DNA from: Neoarius graeffei
Lineage: Eukaryota; Chordata; Actinopteri; Siluriformes; Ariidae
Length of the DNA: 64,000 nucleotides
NCBI RefSeq assembly: GCF_027579695.1
Contig: NC_083589.1
Span: forward strand, 36,268,835-36,332,834
Reading direction: 5' to 3'
Of this stretch, positions 11,421 to 22,804 are shown in pieces. The first letter of the stretch is position 1, and every line of letters begins with the position of its first letter. A model generated the notes under the pieces. That model was not told the origin of the DNA. It did no database searches and saw only the letters and a program-made list of their open reading frames with translations. The translations under genes were made by a program, and so were the position numbers.

Positions 11421-12611
11421 GTTTTCAACTTGCTGTTAGGTCCTCTTCGTTAGCTACTGACGAGATGGGCTCTGCTATCTCTCCTCACGCTTAAATCCGA
11501 ACTTTCTTCACGTGGGTGGTCGCAAGCCAAGGCGGGCGAGGCCATGAATACTAATTTTCGAAGTGACGCAAGTTCGTAGGGCTTTTTCAGATTCGCTCGT
11601 TTTTCCGACTATTTTCTTTCATAAGCTAATACAGGGAATGGGAGTAGAATTACATTTTCACATGCAGCATGCATATGCAACTCGGAGTGAACTATGGTAT
11701 TTCAAAAAGAGCCAGTATTAAACGTTTTTGGTGGAAGGGCACCTTTAAGAAATGGCAGTTAACAGAAACAGTGGAGATCAAAGTGACATCTGGAAGATGA
11801 AGAAAACTTCCTGAAAGAACTGCTCGTTGGATTGCTAGAAAGGCAAATTAAAAACCCCTGTTTGACTGCAAAAGACCTTCAGAAAGATTTAGCAGACCCT
11901 GGAGTGGTGGTGCACTGTTCTACTATGCAGCGACACCTGAACAAATATGACCTTCATGGGAGAGTCATCAGAAGAAAACCTTTCCTGCATCCAAGCAACA
12001 AAATTCAGCGTCTGAAGTTTGCAAATGAACATCAAAATAAGCCTGATGCATTTTGGAAACAAGTCCTGTGGACTGATGAAATCAAAATAGAACTTTTTGG
12101 CCACAATGTGCAAAGGAATGTTTGGAGAAAAAAGGGTGCCAAATTCCAGGAACAGAACACCTCTCCCACTCTGAAGCATGGGTGTGGATCGATCATGCTT
12201 TGGGGTTGTGTTGCAGCCAGTGGCACAGGGCACATTTCATTGGTCGAGGCAAGCACGGATTCGAATAAATACCAGCAAACTCTGGAAGCAAACATCACAC
12301 CATCTGTAAAAAAGTTGAAGTTAAAAAGAGGATGGGTCCTACAATAAGACGATGATCCAAAACACACCTCAAAATCTACAATGGAATACCTCAAGAGGCA
12401 CAAGCTGAAGGTTTTGCCCGGGCCCCTCACAGTCCCCTGACCTAAACATCATTGCAAATCTGTGGATAGATCTCAAAAGAGCAGTGCATGCAAGACAGCC
12501 CAAGAAACTTGTAGAACTGGAAGCCTTTTGCAAGGACGAATGTGTGAAAATCCCCCGGGTAAGAACTGAAAGATTATTAGCTGGCTACAAAAAGTGTTTA
12601 CAAGCTGCGAT

Positions 12612-12710
12612 ACTTGTGTTCACTGCTTCAGATGGGTTAAATGCAGAGAGGAAATTTCACAAGTGTGTGATGAATAAAGTTGTGCTTTCATTCTTTTCTT
12701 TCTTGCCAAA
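12612..12710 (+). mobile_element. SINE 3'-tail fragment
   Basis: Contains TGTTCACTGCTTCAGATGGG and TGATGAATAAAGTTGTGC, shared with the tails at 29433, 42765 and 52830. It replaces the C-terminal part of transposase C. Confidence 0.7.
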
Positions 12711-12954
12711 GGGGGCGTTACTAGGTACTAACCATGCAGGGTGCCCAAACTTTTGCTTCAGGCCCTTTTCCTTTTTTTGTCATTTTGAAAATGTAAAAGA
12801 TGAGAATAAAAAATTGTTTTTGCTTAAAATAGAAAGGGAATGAGTCATCTTTAACTTTATGCCTTTTGGAGATCATTTCATCTTCAACTTGCTTAACTGT
12901 TCACAATAACAGCAATTTTGACTAGGGGTGCCCAAACTTTTGCATACCACTGTA

Positions 12955-13580
12955 GGTCAAAGAATTTGTTTGTAGACCTCCAAGGTGGCCAAGGTTCGTG
13001 TGAGGGCCCACCTCAGGGAAAAATGGTACAGAAATTCTGTAGCTTGGAAGGTGCTTAAAGAAAAAGCCCATAGTGGCTTCCATCATTCTTATATGGAAGA
13101 ATTCAGGACCAACACTTTTCCTTGAGCTGGTCGCCAAACTGAACACACAGTCGGGCAGGTAACCAAGATCTTAAAGATCCCTTTGACATAACTCTAGAAG
13201 AGCTGGGAGAACCTGTAAGAAGGAGAACCATCTCTGCAGCACCCCACCAATCAGAACTCTATGTTACGATAACACTCAGTAGAAGGTGCATGACTCCTCA
13301 CTTGTATCTGCAAAAATATACCTCTCAGGCCATGACAAACAAGATTCTATAGTCTGATGAAACCAGGATTGGCATCTGTGGCCTGAATGCCAGGCATTTG
13401 AAGCAAACCAGGCACCACTCATCACCTGGCCAGTTTCTTCATATGGTGTAATACAGTGGTGGAGGCCACATCATGCTATAGGGATGTTGTTCAACAGCAG
13501 GGTTTGAGAGACTCATAAGGGTCAAGGGAAATATAAATGGAATAAAGTACCAAGATCTTCCTGAGGAGAGGAATGGGAGA
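12955..13580 (+). pseudogene. Degenerate Tc1-like transposase
   Basis: Broken frames resemble Tc1 transposase: a 'SDETRIGICGLNA' stretch near 13355 (first catalytic Asp), then 'QAPLITWPVSS' and a YGxxxWWRPHHA block. Many stops and frameshifts; no TIRs found. It is older than the other Tc1 copies. Confidence 0.6.
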
Positions 13581-13719
13581 AGTTCCTCCATTCTCTTCAC
13601 AATCATCCTACTAGATAGCCGAAGGCTACTATGTGCTTCCTCTGTCATCATCATCCTCCTTGTCCAGCACGGTTGCCAGGTTGATCCACATGTCATATTA
13701 ATTGGAGCATAGTTTTTAC

Positions 13720-13977
13720 ACCGGATGCCCTTCCTCCTTCAACCTTCCCATTTCCGGGCTTGGGAAACAACCATTCACACCTCTGGTCAATTTAGAGTAG
13801 CCAGTTAACCTAACCACACATTTTTTGGGGAAACCGGAGCACCCAGAGGAAACCCACGCAGACACGGGGAGAACATGCAAACTCCACACAGAAAGGCCCT
13901 CGCCGGCCATTGGGCTCAAACCCAGAACCTTCTTGCTAGGAGGCAACAGTGCTAACCAATACACCGCCATGGTGCCC
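13720..13977 (-). mobile_element. Mermaid-type SINE, 3'-truncated, diverged
   Basis: Reverse-oriented head and middle part (B box region near 13915). It lacks the usual tail, and the adjoining 'CACCGGATGCCCTTCC' is a common DANA-type tail motif. Confidence 0.8.
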
Positions 13978-14407
13978 TATGCGTTTTCTCTGTGACACAT
14001 GAAACCAGCCACTGCATCCATTCAAACTGCTGCTCATACAACATCATAACGCATGTGGAGGAAAGAGCTAACTGCCTTCTTCTGCATACATAAGCTCACT
14101 CTGATTAACAGGAGAGAGTAATCATCCCTCCTACCCAGACAGCACAGCCAATTTTGTTCTTTTGGACTTGCAGCTACAGATGGCTTTAGCATGGCCAGGA
14201 TTTAAACTCTCGATATCCCAAACAAAAGAATGAATGTTTTTCCGTTGCACTGCTCACAAGTCCAATTTATCTCCAGCAACCACTTTAGCCTTGTTAGTGT
14301 TACTATGGGTCAAGAGCCTATCCCAGGAATACAAGGTGCTAAATAAATGTGATATTTATGTTCTTCATTTTTAATAAACTTGCACAACTTTGTGAAATCT
14401 TCATCAT

Positions 14408-15465
14408 CTCATCTCATTCTCTCTAGCCGCTTTATCCTTCTACAGGGTCGCAGGCAAGCTGGAGCCTATCCCAGCTGACTACGGGCGAAAGGCGGGGTAC
14501 ATCCTGGACAAGTCGCCAGGTCATCACAGGGCTGACACATAGCCCATGTTTACATTAGACCGTATCAGCGGATCATCAGATTAACGTTTTTAAAACGATT
14601 AGTGTGCACACAGCAACACCAATACACGATTTGCGTGCACACAGCAACACCAATACACGGATACGCTCGGCTCCGCAGGCATCCTGCGCTCCAAATCACT
14701 CCGCCCTGAACAGCGAGTGCCCTCTGGAGGGTGCGCACTCCGGCCCTGCGCAGCTCACAGAGCGCGCGAGTGAAGTGCACAAGCTGTGATTTGGGACTGA
14801 GCCGCTGTGTGTGTGATCCCAGTGCACATCACTTACCACTTGCAAGTGGAAGGATGGCAAGCCTAAAGACAATCATAACTACACAATGGGCAGTATTTGC
14901 ATCAGTATTTGCAGTATTTTCATACTTTTATACTCTTTAATGAAAGGTGATACAAGGCGGAAGTCCGCGCCGTTTTTCAGCAGTCGCGTCACATGACCAA
15001 CGCCAGCGAATCAGGAAGGTGGATGTCACAGTGACGTTGTCCAATGACGACGCCAGCTAGAGCTCAGCACAGCGTATCCGCGTATTCTCAATGTTTACAC
15101 AGCACCGGAGCTGACACGATCTGGATTGAATACGTGGACCCTGGCGGATTCCCGTTTCCAGGCGGTTTAATGTAAACGGACAGTGCATCCGCGAAGAAAA
15201 CGAGACAGATACGGTCTAATGTAAACTTGGCCATAGACACAGACAACCATTCACACTCACATTCACACCTACGGTCAATTTAGAGTCACCAGTTAACCTA
15301 ACCTGCATGTCTTTGGACTGTGGGGGAAACCGGAGCACCCGGAGGAAACCCACGCGGGGAGAACATGCAAACTCCGCACAGAAAGGCCCTCGCCGGCCAC
15401 GGGGCTTGAACCTGGACCTTCTTGCTGTGAGGCGACAGCGCTAACCACTACACCACCGTGCCGCC
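14408..15465 (-). mobile_element. Mermaid-type SINE interrupted by MITE E1
   Basis: SINE halves at 14408-14542 and 15233-15465, with target duplication ATCTTCATCAT at 14397-14407 and 15466-15476. The middle is a 690-base palindromic-ended element. Confidence 0.9.
14543..15232. mobile_element. MITE E, copy 1
   Basis: Ends ATGTTTACATTAGACCGTAT and its inverse ATACGGTCTAATGTAAAC. ATAG occurs at both borders (14539-14542 and 15233-15236). Copy 2 lies inverted at 34374-35066, also inside a SINE. No transposase. Confidence 0.85.
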
Positions 15466-15594
15466 ATCTTCATCATTATAGAGTATTTCTTGCAGTTGGT
15501 GACTGAATCGGTCTATTTTTCCAGTACAAAAAGACAGAAAAAAAAAAGAGAGTCTGAATATATTTATAAAGTCCTGAAAATGAAGAACACTAAC

Positions 15595-16440
15595 CGAGAG
15601 TGTGTATGGTTTAGTCCATTCGTTTGCAGCAAGTCTGGATTCGCCAACAAATGTCGTCTTTGAATGTGTACTTTGATGTTTTTCTTGTTGAGAATTAAAT
15701 TGCAGAAGTAACACATGATTCGTCTGAGTCTTGATGTCGGTACATTGAGGCTATCAGCATAGATGTTGTGGGTTGGGTTCACAGACATGAGAACATCCTG
15801 GCTGTCAGAGGGGGCGGTCAAAGGAGCAGGTGAAGATGGAGGACTGGGTGACTTCACTTTAATGTCAAGGACATTCGGGCTCCTGGTGGTGTTGTCTTCA
15901 CTGCACTCAGGGTTTGAGCCATTACTGTCACTGCAGCTTGGGAGTGAGGTGGTGATCGGTGGGGCAGAATGACCGGATGATGTTGAAGTGCTGGGGACCG
16001 ATGAAGAACTGCACGGTGTGTGCAGCTGCATGTTTATGGATAACCCGCACTTGTGTATATGTTCAGTGAAGTAATTTCGTGAGATTATCGTCCTCTTGCA
16101 GCAACAGCAATGGTAGTGGCTACTTTTACTGCATCCTAAGTTGCATTTGTAGATTTTTTTCTCTGCAAGAGCGAGAGAGACATGGTGTGGTTTTATGAGT
16201 GTATAAAATAACATACTATTTTTTAAGAAGTCTATCATCAGGTGCGAACTGATGGTCATAAAAATATATATCATTAATCACTTTACCTTGAAATTCAATC
16301 GCTGTCTTCTCATGAGTCTGTACGTGAGCCACAAGCGCAGCATACTCCCCCTTCCTGTTGCAGAACTGGCATTTATACTTATCTGGGCCAATACAAATTG
16401 GTTTAGGCCGTTTCCCTTTTGGGCAAATAGTGACATGAAG
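15595..16440 (-). CDS. Zinc-finger protein fragment, two exons
   Basis: Minus-strand exons 16440-16287 and 16162-15595, with clean acceptor (TTGCAG) and donor (GTAAAG, GTTAGT) sites and matching phase. Exon 1 has a C2H2 finger (YKCQFC...HVQTH). Exon 2 has a Cys/His-rich block (KCNLGCSKSS...CCCC...HIHKC), a long Ser/Pro-rich linker, and another C2H2-like finger (MCYFCN...HIQRRH). This would suit a nuclear DNA- or RNA-binding protein. Neither the first nor the last exon was located. I do not recognise the family; the setting among repeats leaves open a transposon-carried gene. There are no stops inside the exons, so it may be functional. Confidence 0.55.
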
Positions 16441-16442
16441 CT

Positions 16443-17003
16443 GCAATAAAAAGCAAAATGTTTTAAATCAGACACTTTTCAGTTCAGGAATCGTGTTAAT
16501 CTGGCTGACTGTAAAAAGTCTTCATGCATTAGCATGATTAGCAAATATACGTACTAGCTATGATACACGTGTCCTACCTCGCTGGAGTGTGGCATTAGAG
16601 ATGCAAATTATGGGTCCAAAGTTGCACTCACAATGTATTTAATGGAGTTGAACGCTGGAAAAAAACAAACCCACAGGGATTATAAACTAGTATGATGCGA
16701 ACACGCACAAGGTGTAAAATGCAACATGCAATAACCATTTAACTGAACTGAACCGCATGTAGATGCTAATAGCTGCTTTTAATCGCAGAACAGCAAAATT
16801 GCTCTTAAAAATAGAATTATACAGGTTAAAAAAAAATATCCCAAACAATTCAGCAGGCTCTCACACATACATGGAAAAAAAAAATAAATAAAAAGCTCCT
16901 ATACTTCAATTTAGCCCAAGACAATAAAAATCATAAATACTTGTAACATTAAGCAGAAGTTTAACGACTTAAAGCATCACACACCCCAATGACTAATCAT
17001 CAG
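16443..17003. other. Non-coding stretch upstream of the zinc-finger exons
   Basis: AT-rich sequence without recognisable exon or repeat. Confidence 0.35.
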
Positions 17004-17716
17004 AAGTGGACAGTAACGAAGTACATTTACTTGAGTACTGTACTTAAGTACACTTTTTGAATATCTGTACTTTACTTGAGTATTATATTTTTTGGAAACT
17101 TATGACTTTAACTTCACTACATTTGAAAGACAAATATCGGACTTTTTACTCCACTACATTTCTGTCAAGGTCCTCATTACTCGTTACTGTGAGGCAGCTT
17201 AGAAACTGGATGCTTTTTTCTTTTCCTTTCTAAAACGTGATGGGGTTTTTTCGCAGGTGACACTGAGACAGACTTAGCCTGGCAAGTCAGACTAAATGTG
17301 AATATTTAGTCTGGCCTCGCTCGTAGACATTTCCGAAGGGTGAACCCGCTGTCTTTCAAACTGTCTCTGTGCGTATAGGCCAACGCTCTGACCAATCAGC
17401 GCAACAGTGACTGTGACGTAGTCAGAGCGACAGAAAGCAGTGGGGGAGGCCTTGAAATAAATAATTTTTCAAAATGCGTATTAATTAATAAACAGGTTCT
17501 AGATATTAAGAAGTTTGGAGATAATGACCACAAGTTTGGAGTCTGTACCACATACTTAACATACACTTTTTTTTTTTCAAGTGTTTGCTTAAACTGTTTT
17601 TGAGTTTTTATTTTTATTTAGTGGTGTTTGGTGAAATAATTTCCCTTAAATTTAAAATAACGGGAAAATAAGAAACAATCAAAAAGTCATGTTTCAAAGC
17701 TGTTTATTAATTCTTC

Positions 17717-17939
17717 ATACTGCACAAACTAGCCCCATCCTTTTGGCTACGAGCGGAGCCAGCTGGTAGATCAGACTTTTGCCATAGCCGGTCGGCAAAA
17801 CAGCGAAAACGTCCTTCTTGAAAAGGAATGAGCGGAGAGCCTCTTCCTGCTCATGTTTCAACGAAAACTCCAAGTCTAATTCTTCTAAAACTGATTCCAA
17901 AGCGGAGTCAAACTAGTGCTGTTCACTAGCCGTAGCCAT
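17717..17939 (-). pseudogene. RecQ-like DNA helicase N-terminal fragment
   Basis: From an ATG at 17939-17937 the frame reads MATASEQH, then a TAG stop, then continues as a helicase start: 'FSLKHEQEEALRSFLFKKDV' followed by the Walker A motif VLPTGYGKS and IYQLAPLVA. RecQ-type helicases unwind DNA with ATP. Only motifs 0 and I are present; the DEAH box and later motifs are absent, and a stop follows at about 17717. It is a broken first exon carried by a repeat. Confidence 0.7.
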
Positions 17940-18095
17940 CTTTCCTGCTGTGCTTTCTCCAGCGTCGCGCAGCCTTGTCGTCACTCCTGCAAAAGCCCGC
18001 CCAAAGAATCCAAACAAAAACCTTGCGTTGTGATTGGCGGGCACGATTTGATGCCCGGGGTGTTTTGTTGATATGGTGCGAGGCTAGACCCACTC

Positions 18096-18463
18096 ATCTC
18101 ATTATCTCTAGCCGCTTTATCCTTCTACAGGGTCGCAGGCAAGCTGGAGCCTATCCCAGCTGACTACGGGCGAGAGGCGGGGTACACCCTGGACAAGTCG
18201 CCAGGTCATCACAGGGCTGACACATAGACACAGACAACCATTCACACTCACATTCACACCTACGGTCAATTTAGAGTCACCAGTTAACCTAACCTGCATG
18301 TCTTTGGACTGTGGGGGAAACCGGAGCACCCGGAGGAAACCCACGCGGACACGGGGAGAACATGCAAACTCCACACAGAAAGGCCCTCGCCGGTCCCAGG
18401 GCTTGAACCCGGACCTTCTTGCTGTGAGGCGACAGCGCTAACCACTACACCACCGTGCCGCCC
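18096..18463 (-). mobile_element. Mermaid-type SINE, full length
   Basis: Target duplication CTAGACCCACTC at 18084-18095 and 18464-18475. It sits in element I. Confidence 0.93.
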
Positions 18464-19407
18464 CTAGACCCACTCGTAGGCAAAAATATTTTTGGCCGCT
18501 AGGCAGGTGGGTCTAGTTTACTAGGCTAAGACAGACTATCAGTAATCACTAGGGTCACGTCACGTCCATAGACTGGATAAAATCAAGATCAATGATTTCT
18601 CAGCAGCATTATTTAACACGATCAGTTGATGGCAGGACGTAAGGAGGCAGTTCTTCTGGGGAATGCACACACCCATCACTATAGCTAGAACCCATGTTTC
18701 AGTTTTCTCAAAGGATTAAAGATTCTTTTAGTTTTAATTGTTTGTTTTGTTTGTCTAAAACGAACCACATCAGTCTCCAAAAACTCACCGTCCAACCTGC
18801 GGAAGCATACTGAGGGATATAAACGTTTTATTCCAAGAGAAAGCTTGCAGTGAAGTTGTCTGTGCTTTTAGAGCTAGCAATAACGTTGCAATAGCTATGC
18901 AGTCTGGTTAGTCAAATGACTTTCTATGGATTTGCCCACCAAGCTGCCATCGCCTTGTCCACGGCTAATGTTAACACATAGCTAGTTAACTTGGACACTG
19001 TTAGTTAGCATGTAAAAACGGAGTTATGCTAACATGAATAACGTTAACTTATCTGAAGTCCTTTCAGAAATATATTTTAGCATAATCTTGCCAAATAAAC
19101 AGAATGTAAAAATCTTTCTTTTCTAGTAGCGTTAGCTACCCAATATGATTTCGAGTTTGAAAAGAGTTTGCTAGCATGTCAGGTAGGGTTTCACTGACTA
19201 GCTAGCTTAACGTTAAACCACCATGATGGCACAGCATGCGTTCATTTTGTAAATCCAGTCGGTTGCTTCAGAGGTTTTGTAAGCGTTGTGGCAATAATAC
19301 AACAATGCACTGACAGAAAATGTACTTTTAATACTTAAGTATTTTTAAAATCAAGTACTTCAGTACTTTAACTTAAGTAAAAATTTGACTGTATAACTTT
19401 CACTTGT

Positions 19408-19783
19408 GGGGCGGCACGGTGGTGTAGTGGTTAGCGCTGTCGCCTCACAGCAAGAAGGTCCGGGTTCGAGCCCCGTGGCCGAGGAGGGCCTTTCTGTGTG
19501 GAGTTTGCATGTTCTCCCCGTGTCCGCGTGGGTTTCCTCCGGGTGCTCCGGTTTCCCCCACAGTCCAAAGACATGCAGGTTAGGTTAACTGGTGACTCTA
19601 AATTGAGCGTAGGTGTGAATGTGAGTGTGAATGGTTGTGTGTGTCTATGTGTCAGCCCTGTGATGACCTGGCGACTTGTCCAGGGTGTACCCCGCCTTTC
19701 GCCCGTAGTCAGCTGGGATAGGCTCCAGCTTGCCTGCAACCCTGTAGAAGGATAAAGCGGCTACAGATAATGAATGAATGAGA
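19408..19783 (+). mobile_element. Mermaid-type SINE, full length
   Basis: Head GGGGCGGCACGGTGG, tail GATAATGAATGAATGAG. It abuts the right end of the AGTACTTAAG-type element. Confidence 0.9.
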
Positions 19784-20205
19784 TATATAAGGAAGCTAGA
19801 TAATCAATTTATATTGACGAAAGAAGAGGGGTGGGATTAAATAAGTTTTTACTTCGTCCCACTCCTTTTCGGACATGTAAACTCAAAACTGCTTAGTGCG
19901 TCCTTGTTTGTATTTTTGTTTTTATATTATTATTACCTATATTATTTATGGTTTATTTTCTAATTTAGTGGCTTTTTACGTGTTCTTGTTGCAAATGCTG
20001 TTTTGCTTTTCTTGTTTTCTGCTTATTTATTCATTGTTTGTTTACATGTTCGAAATAAACTATCATCATCATCATCATCAATGTTTGTATTGGGAACCGT
20101 AACATCTCTAGTCGCATCCATATCACAGTATTACACAGCATTTTTCATTATTCCAGCAAGAAAAATTACTCTTTAACTTGTGTTGTATTATTATTATTAT
20201 TATTA

Positions 20206-20578
20206 TGGCGGCACGGTGGCGTAGTGGTTAGCGCTGTCGCCTCACAGCAAGAAGGTCCGGGTTCGAGCCCCGTGGCCGGCGAGGGTCTTTCTGTGTGGAG
20301 TTTGCATGTTCTCCCCGTGTCCGCGTGGGTTTCCTCCGGGTGCTCCGGTTTCCCCCACAGTCCAAAGACATGCAGGTTAGGTTAACTGGTGGCTCTAAAT
20401 TGAGCGTAGGTGTGAATGTGAGTGTGAATGGTTGTCTGTGTCTATGTGTCAGCCCTGTGATGACCTGGCGACTTGTCCAGGGTGTACCCCGCCTTTCGCC
20501 CCTAGTCAGCTGGGATAGGCTCCAGCTTGCCTGCGACCCTGTAGAACAGGATAAAGCGGCTACAGATAATGAGATGAG
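20206..20578 (+). mobile_element. Mermaid-type SINE, full length
   Basis: Flanked on both sides by ATTATTATT, which may be the target duplication. Tail AATGAGATGAG. Confidence 0.9.
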
Positions 20579-20836
20579 ATTATTATTATTACTTAATACT
20601 GCATACTGATATTCAACAGACCATGTTTGAGACAGAGTACACACCTGGACCTAAAATAAAATGAGTGGAGCTCAAAATGAAACCGGATCAAACTTACAAA
20701 CAAGTCAGAAAGCAGACAATGAGCAATCTTTCCCAAAATGAACTCAGTTAAGTGACTAAGGTACGTGATTAAAATGTTCATCTGATTTTAAAAAGAAGTG
20801 CGAACCAAAAGTTATCACGTTAGCCAGCCAACTTAC

Positions 20837-21000
20837 CTCAGCTCAACGTCTTTTCTCTTCTCTTCCTCTTGAAGCTGAAAGAGCAAGAAAGCATCTCTGG
20901 AATCCGTTTTGTGTGAAGGACGGAACTGCAAAATCTTTTGTCTTAGGTACCCCAACCTTTCCGATATACTTTCTACAGGACACCTGATCGTCACACCCAT
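20837..21000 (-). CDS. Orphan coding exon, possible 5' exon of the dehydratase-like gene
   Basis: A minus-strand open frame from ATG at 21000 (MGVTIRCPVE...) ends at a strong donor, GAG|GTAAGT, at 20837/20836. The peptide is charged (QEEEKRKDVEL). The donor phase (two bases of a codon) fits the acceptor of the dehydratase-like exon at 6827 and keeps its frame, but does not fit the zinc-finger exon at 16440. That is the only link; a 14-kb intron would be needed. I do not recognise the sequence, and it abuts a transposon relic at 21030. Confidence 0.35.
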
Positions 21001-21029
21001 ATCTGCTTGCTGAACATCGCAATCCAATC

Positions 21030-22142
21030 TCCACTCTTCTGGGAAGGCTTTCCACTAGATTTTAGAGCATGGTTATGGAGATTTGTCCATTCAGCCACAA
21101 GAGCTTTCGTGAAGTCAGGCACTGATGTTGGATGGAGGAGACCTGGGCTTGACATTTCAATTCATCCCAGTGGAGCTGAGGTCAGGGCTCTGTGCAGTTC
21201 CTCCACATTATCATTGGTAAACAATGTCTTTATGGAGCTTGGGGCTTCGTGCACAGGGGCATTGTCATGTTGGAACTGGTTTGGGCCTTTTAGTTCCAGT
21301 GAAGGGAAATCTTATTGCTACAGCAGACAAAGATACTGTACATCCATCCTGTACAATTGTATGCTCCCAACATATAGGTGTGATGGTCAAGTGTCCACAT
21401 ACTTATACTCATAGGCTGCACCCAAATACTCATACTTCCTTACTATTAGTATGCACAAACCAGTATGTCGGGTATCTGAATGCTCAGTCGGCATTTAATA
21501 GTTGTTGAACAGTACCTGGATGATCTACTATATCTGTTGTATGCAAATGTACTACACTACGCTATCCCATAATTCAGCTGGAGCCTCTGAATAACCAAAG
21601 AAGAAGAATTCCCCTGGAAAGAAATAGAAAGAAGATGGCTGTCCGAAGCAAAGCCGGTTATTGTAGTGGTGTATAAATGGAATTGTTTAAAAATTTCTGC
21701 CATTGCAGATTTTTTTTAAAAATTATTATTTCGTGGCCTAAATGGGTATACGTTGTCTGAACATCCGGGTCAGAGGACAGGTAAGATAACAGTGGAGTAC
21801 GTCCGAACCGTATCCTCACCACTCACTCGCACGCTCATAGAACGCACTACACCTACAGCCAGGTAGTAGGTACTTAACCGCTGTTAGTACATACTGAGAA
21901 TTCGGATGCAGCCATAGTTTGTGGCCAGTGGTTGATTTGGCCATGCTTCATCTTGAAATGTAGCTACTGTAATTTCTACACCGTTGACCTGATGTAAATA
22001 TAAGCACCCACAAATTAAAGCTGAAAGTCTGCACTTTGACATGTTCCTTTTAATTTCAACTCCAATATACTATGGCACGCAGCTACAATAACAATTACTT
22101 TGGCAACGTCCAAATACTATACCAAGTTTTGGACCTGACTGT
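21030..22142. mobile_element. Relic of a Tc1/mariner-type element interrupted by MITE Q
   Basis: Phrases such as 'TGAGGTCAGGGCTCTGTGCAG' and the final 'TTTTGGACCTGACTGTA' are typical of decayed fish Tc1/mariner non-coding strands. A 500-base MITE with ATA duplications divides it. Confidence 0.5.
21414..21913. mobile_element. MITE Q
   Basis: Inverted ends GGCTGCACCCAAATACTCA and (reverse) GGCTGCATCCGAATTCTCA, flanked by ATA on both sides. Non-coding. Confidence 0.75.
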
Positions 22143-22237
22143 ATATTCATTTTATTACTTTATTATTATTATTGAATGACGTGTTCATGGCCACAGAAAT
22201 AGTAATTTTATTTTTTGCCTTTTTGATTTCAGGAAAG

Positions 22238-22613
22238 GGGTGGCACGGTGGTGTAGTGGTTAGCGCTGTCGCCTCACAGCAAGAAGGTCCGGGTTCGAGC
22301 CCCATGGCCGGCGAGGGCCTTTCTGTGTGGAGTTTACATGTTCTCCCCGTGTCCACGTGGGTTTCCTCCGGGTGCTCCGGTTTCCCCCACAGTCCAAAGA
22401 CATGCAGGTTAGGTTAACTGGCGACTCTAAATTGACCGTAGGTGTGAATGTGAGTGTGAATGGTTGTCTGTGTCTATGTGTCAGCCCTGTGATGACCTGG
22501 CGACTTGTCCAGGGTGTACCCCGCCTCTCGCCCGTAGTCAGCTGGGATAGGCTCCAGCTTGCCTGCGACCCTGTAGAAGGATAAAGCGGCTACAGATAAT
22601 GAGATGAGATGAG
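22238..22613 (+). mobile_element. Mermaid-type SINE, full length
   Basis: Target duplication ATTTCAGGAAAG at 22226-22237 and 22614-22625, an exact 12-base match. Confidence 0.94.
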
Positions 22614-22804
22614 ATTTCAGGAAAGCGTGGTTCACTATAGCTCAGGAGAGACATTAATACATTTTGTCAGTAGGTCTCTCGCTCCAGAATGATAATTGCT
22701 CTGAAAATTGTCACCAGGGTCAACAAAAAAATAGTTTCTTAGATACACTTTATTAAAACGAGAGTGCTCCGAGAGCACAATATCCCCTGCTGGCAACTAT
22801 ATCT

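Larger units (their letters stand above)
10261..11746 (-). mobile_element. THAP-bearing DNA element D
   Basis: Inverted ends of about AAAGGT (left AAAGGTCTCACTGC, right GGGCACCTTT). It holds one THAP-type exon on the minus strand and a tRNA-derived SINE. It fills the gap between the Harbinger-like MITE and the resumption of Tc1 element C. Borders are approximate. Confidence 0.5.
8870..12650 (+). pseudogene. Tc1-like transposase (element C), split
   Basis: The N-terminal piece starts at the ATG at 8870 (MGSSKQLPR) with a helix-turn-helix, up to about 8985. The catalytic half resumes at about 11748 and is clearest at 11832-12347, with WTDEIK and LKHGCGSIMLWG. A TAA stop lies at 12345-12347, and later pieces (DDDPKH-like region, PLTVP block) are out of frame. 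The C-terminus merges into SINE-tail sequence. It is inactive. Confidence 0.8.
8494..12952 (+). mobile_element. Tc1-like element C, enlarged by nested insertions
   Basis: Ends CAGTGGCATGCAAAAGTTTG and its inverse CAAACTTTTGCATACCACTG (one mismatch), flanked by TA at 8492-8493 and 12953-12954. Normal Tc1 elements are about 1.6 kb; this one is 4.46 kb because a Harbinger-like MITE and a THAP-bearing repeat occupy 8991-11746, and a SINE tail interrupts the 3' part near 12612-12710. Confidence 0.9.
17272..18531 (-). mobile_element. Element I: repeat carrying a RecQ-like helicase fragment
   Basis: Ends 'CTTAGCCTGGCAAGTCAGAC' and, inverted, 'CTTAGCCTAGTAAACTAGAC' suggest TIRs. Inside is the minus-strand start of a RecQ-like helicase and a younger SINE at 18096-18463. 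Confidence 0.5.
17005..19405. mobile_element. DNA element with AGTACTTAAGTA-rich ends, carrying element I
   Basis: Left end AGTAACGAAGTACATTTACT and right end rich in ACTTAAGTA/AAGTACTT in inverse orientation resemble a common fish repeat. Element I (17272-18531) lies inside. Exact borders and superfamily are uncertain. Confidence 0.45.

Noticed and set aside
14565-15041. Short frames in MITE E (for example MHTATPIHD...)
   Set aside because: The same frames appear in both copies without coding bias, and the element has no transposase homology.
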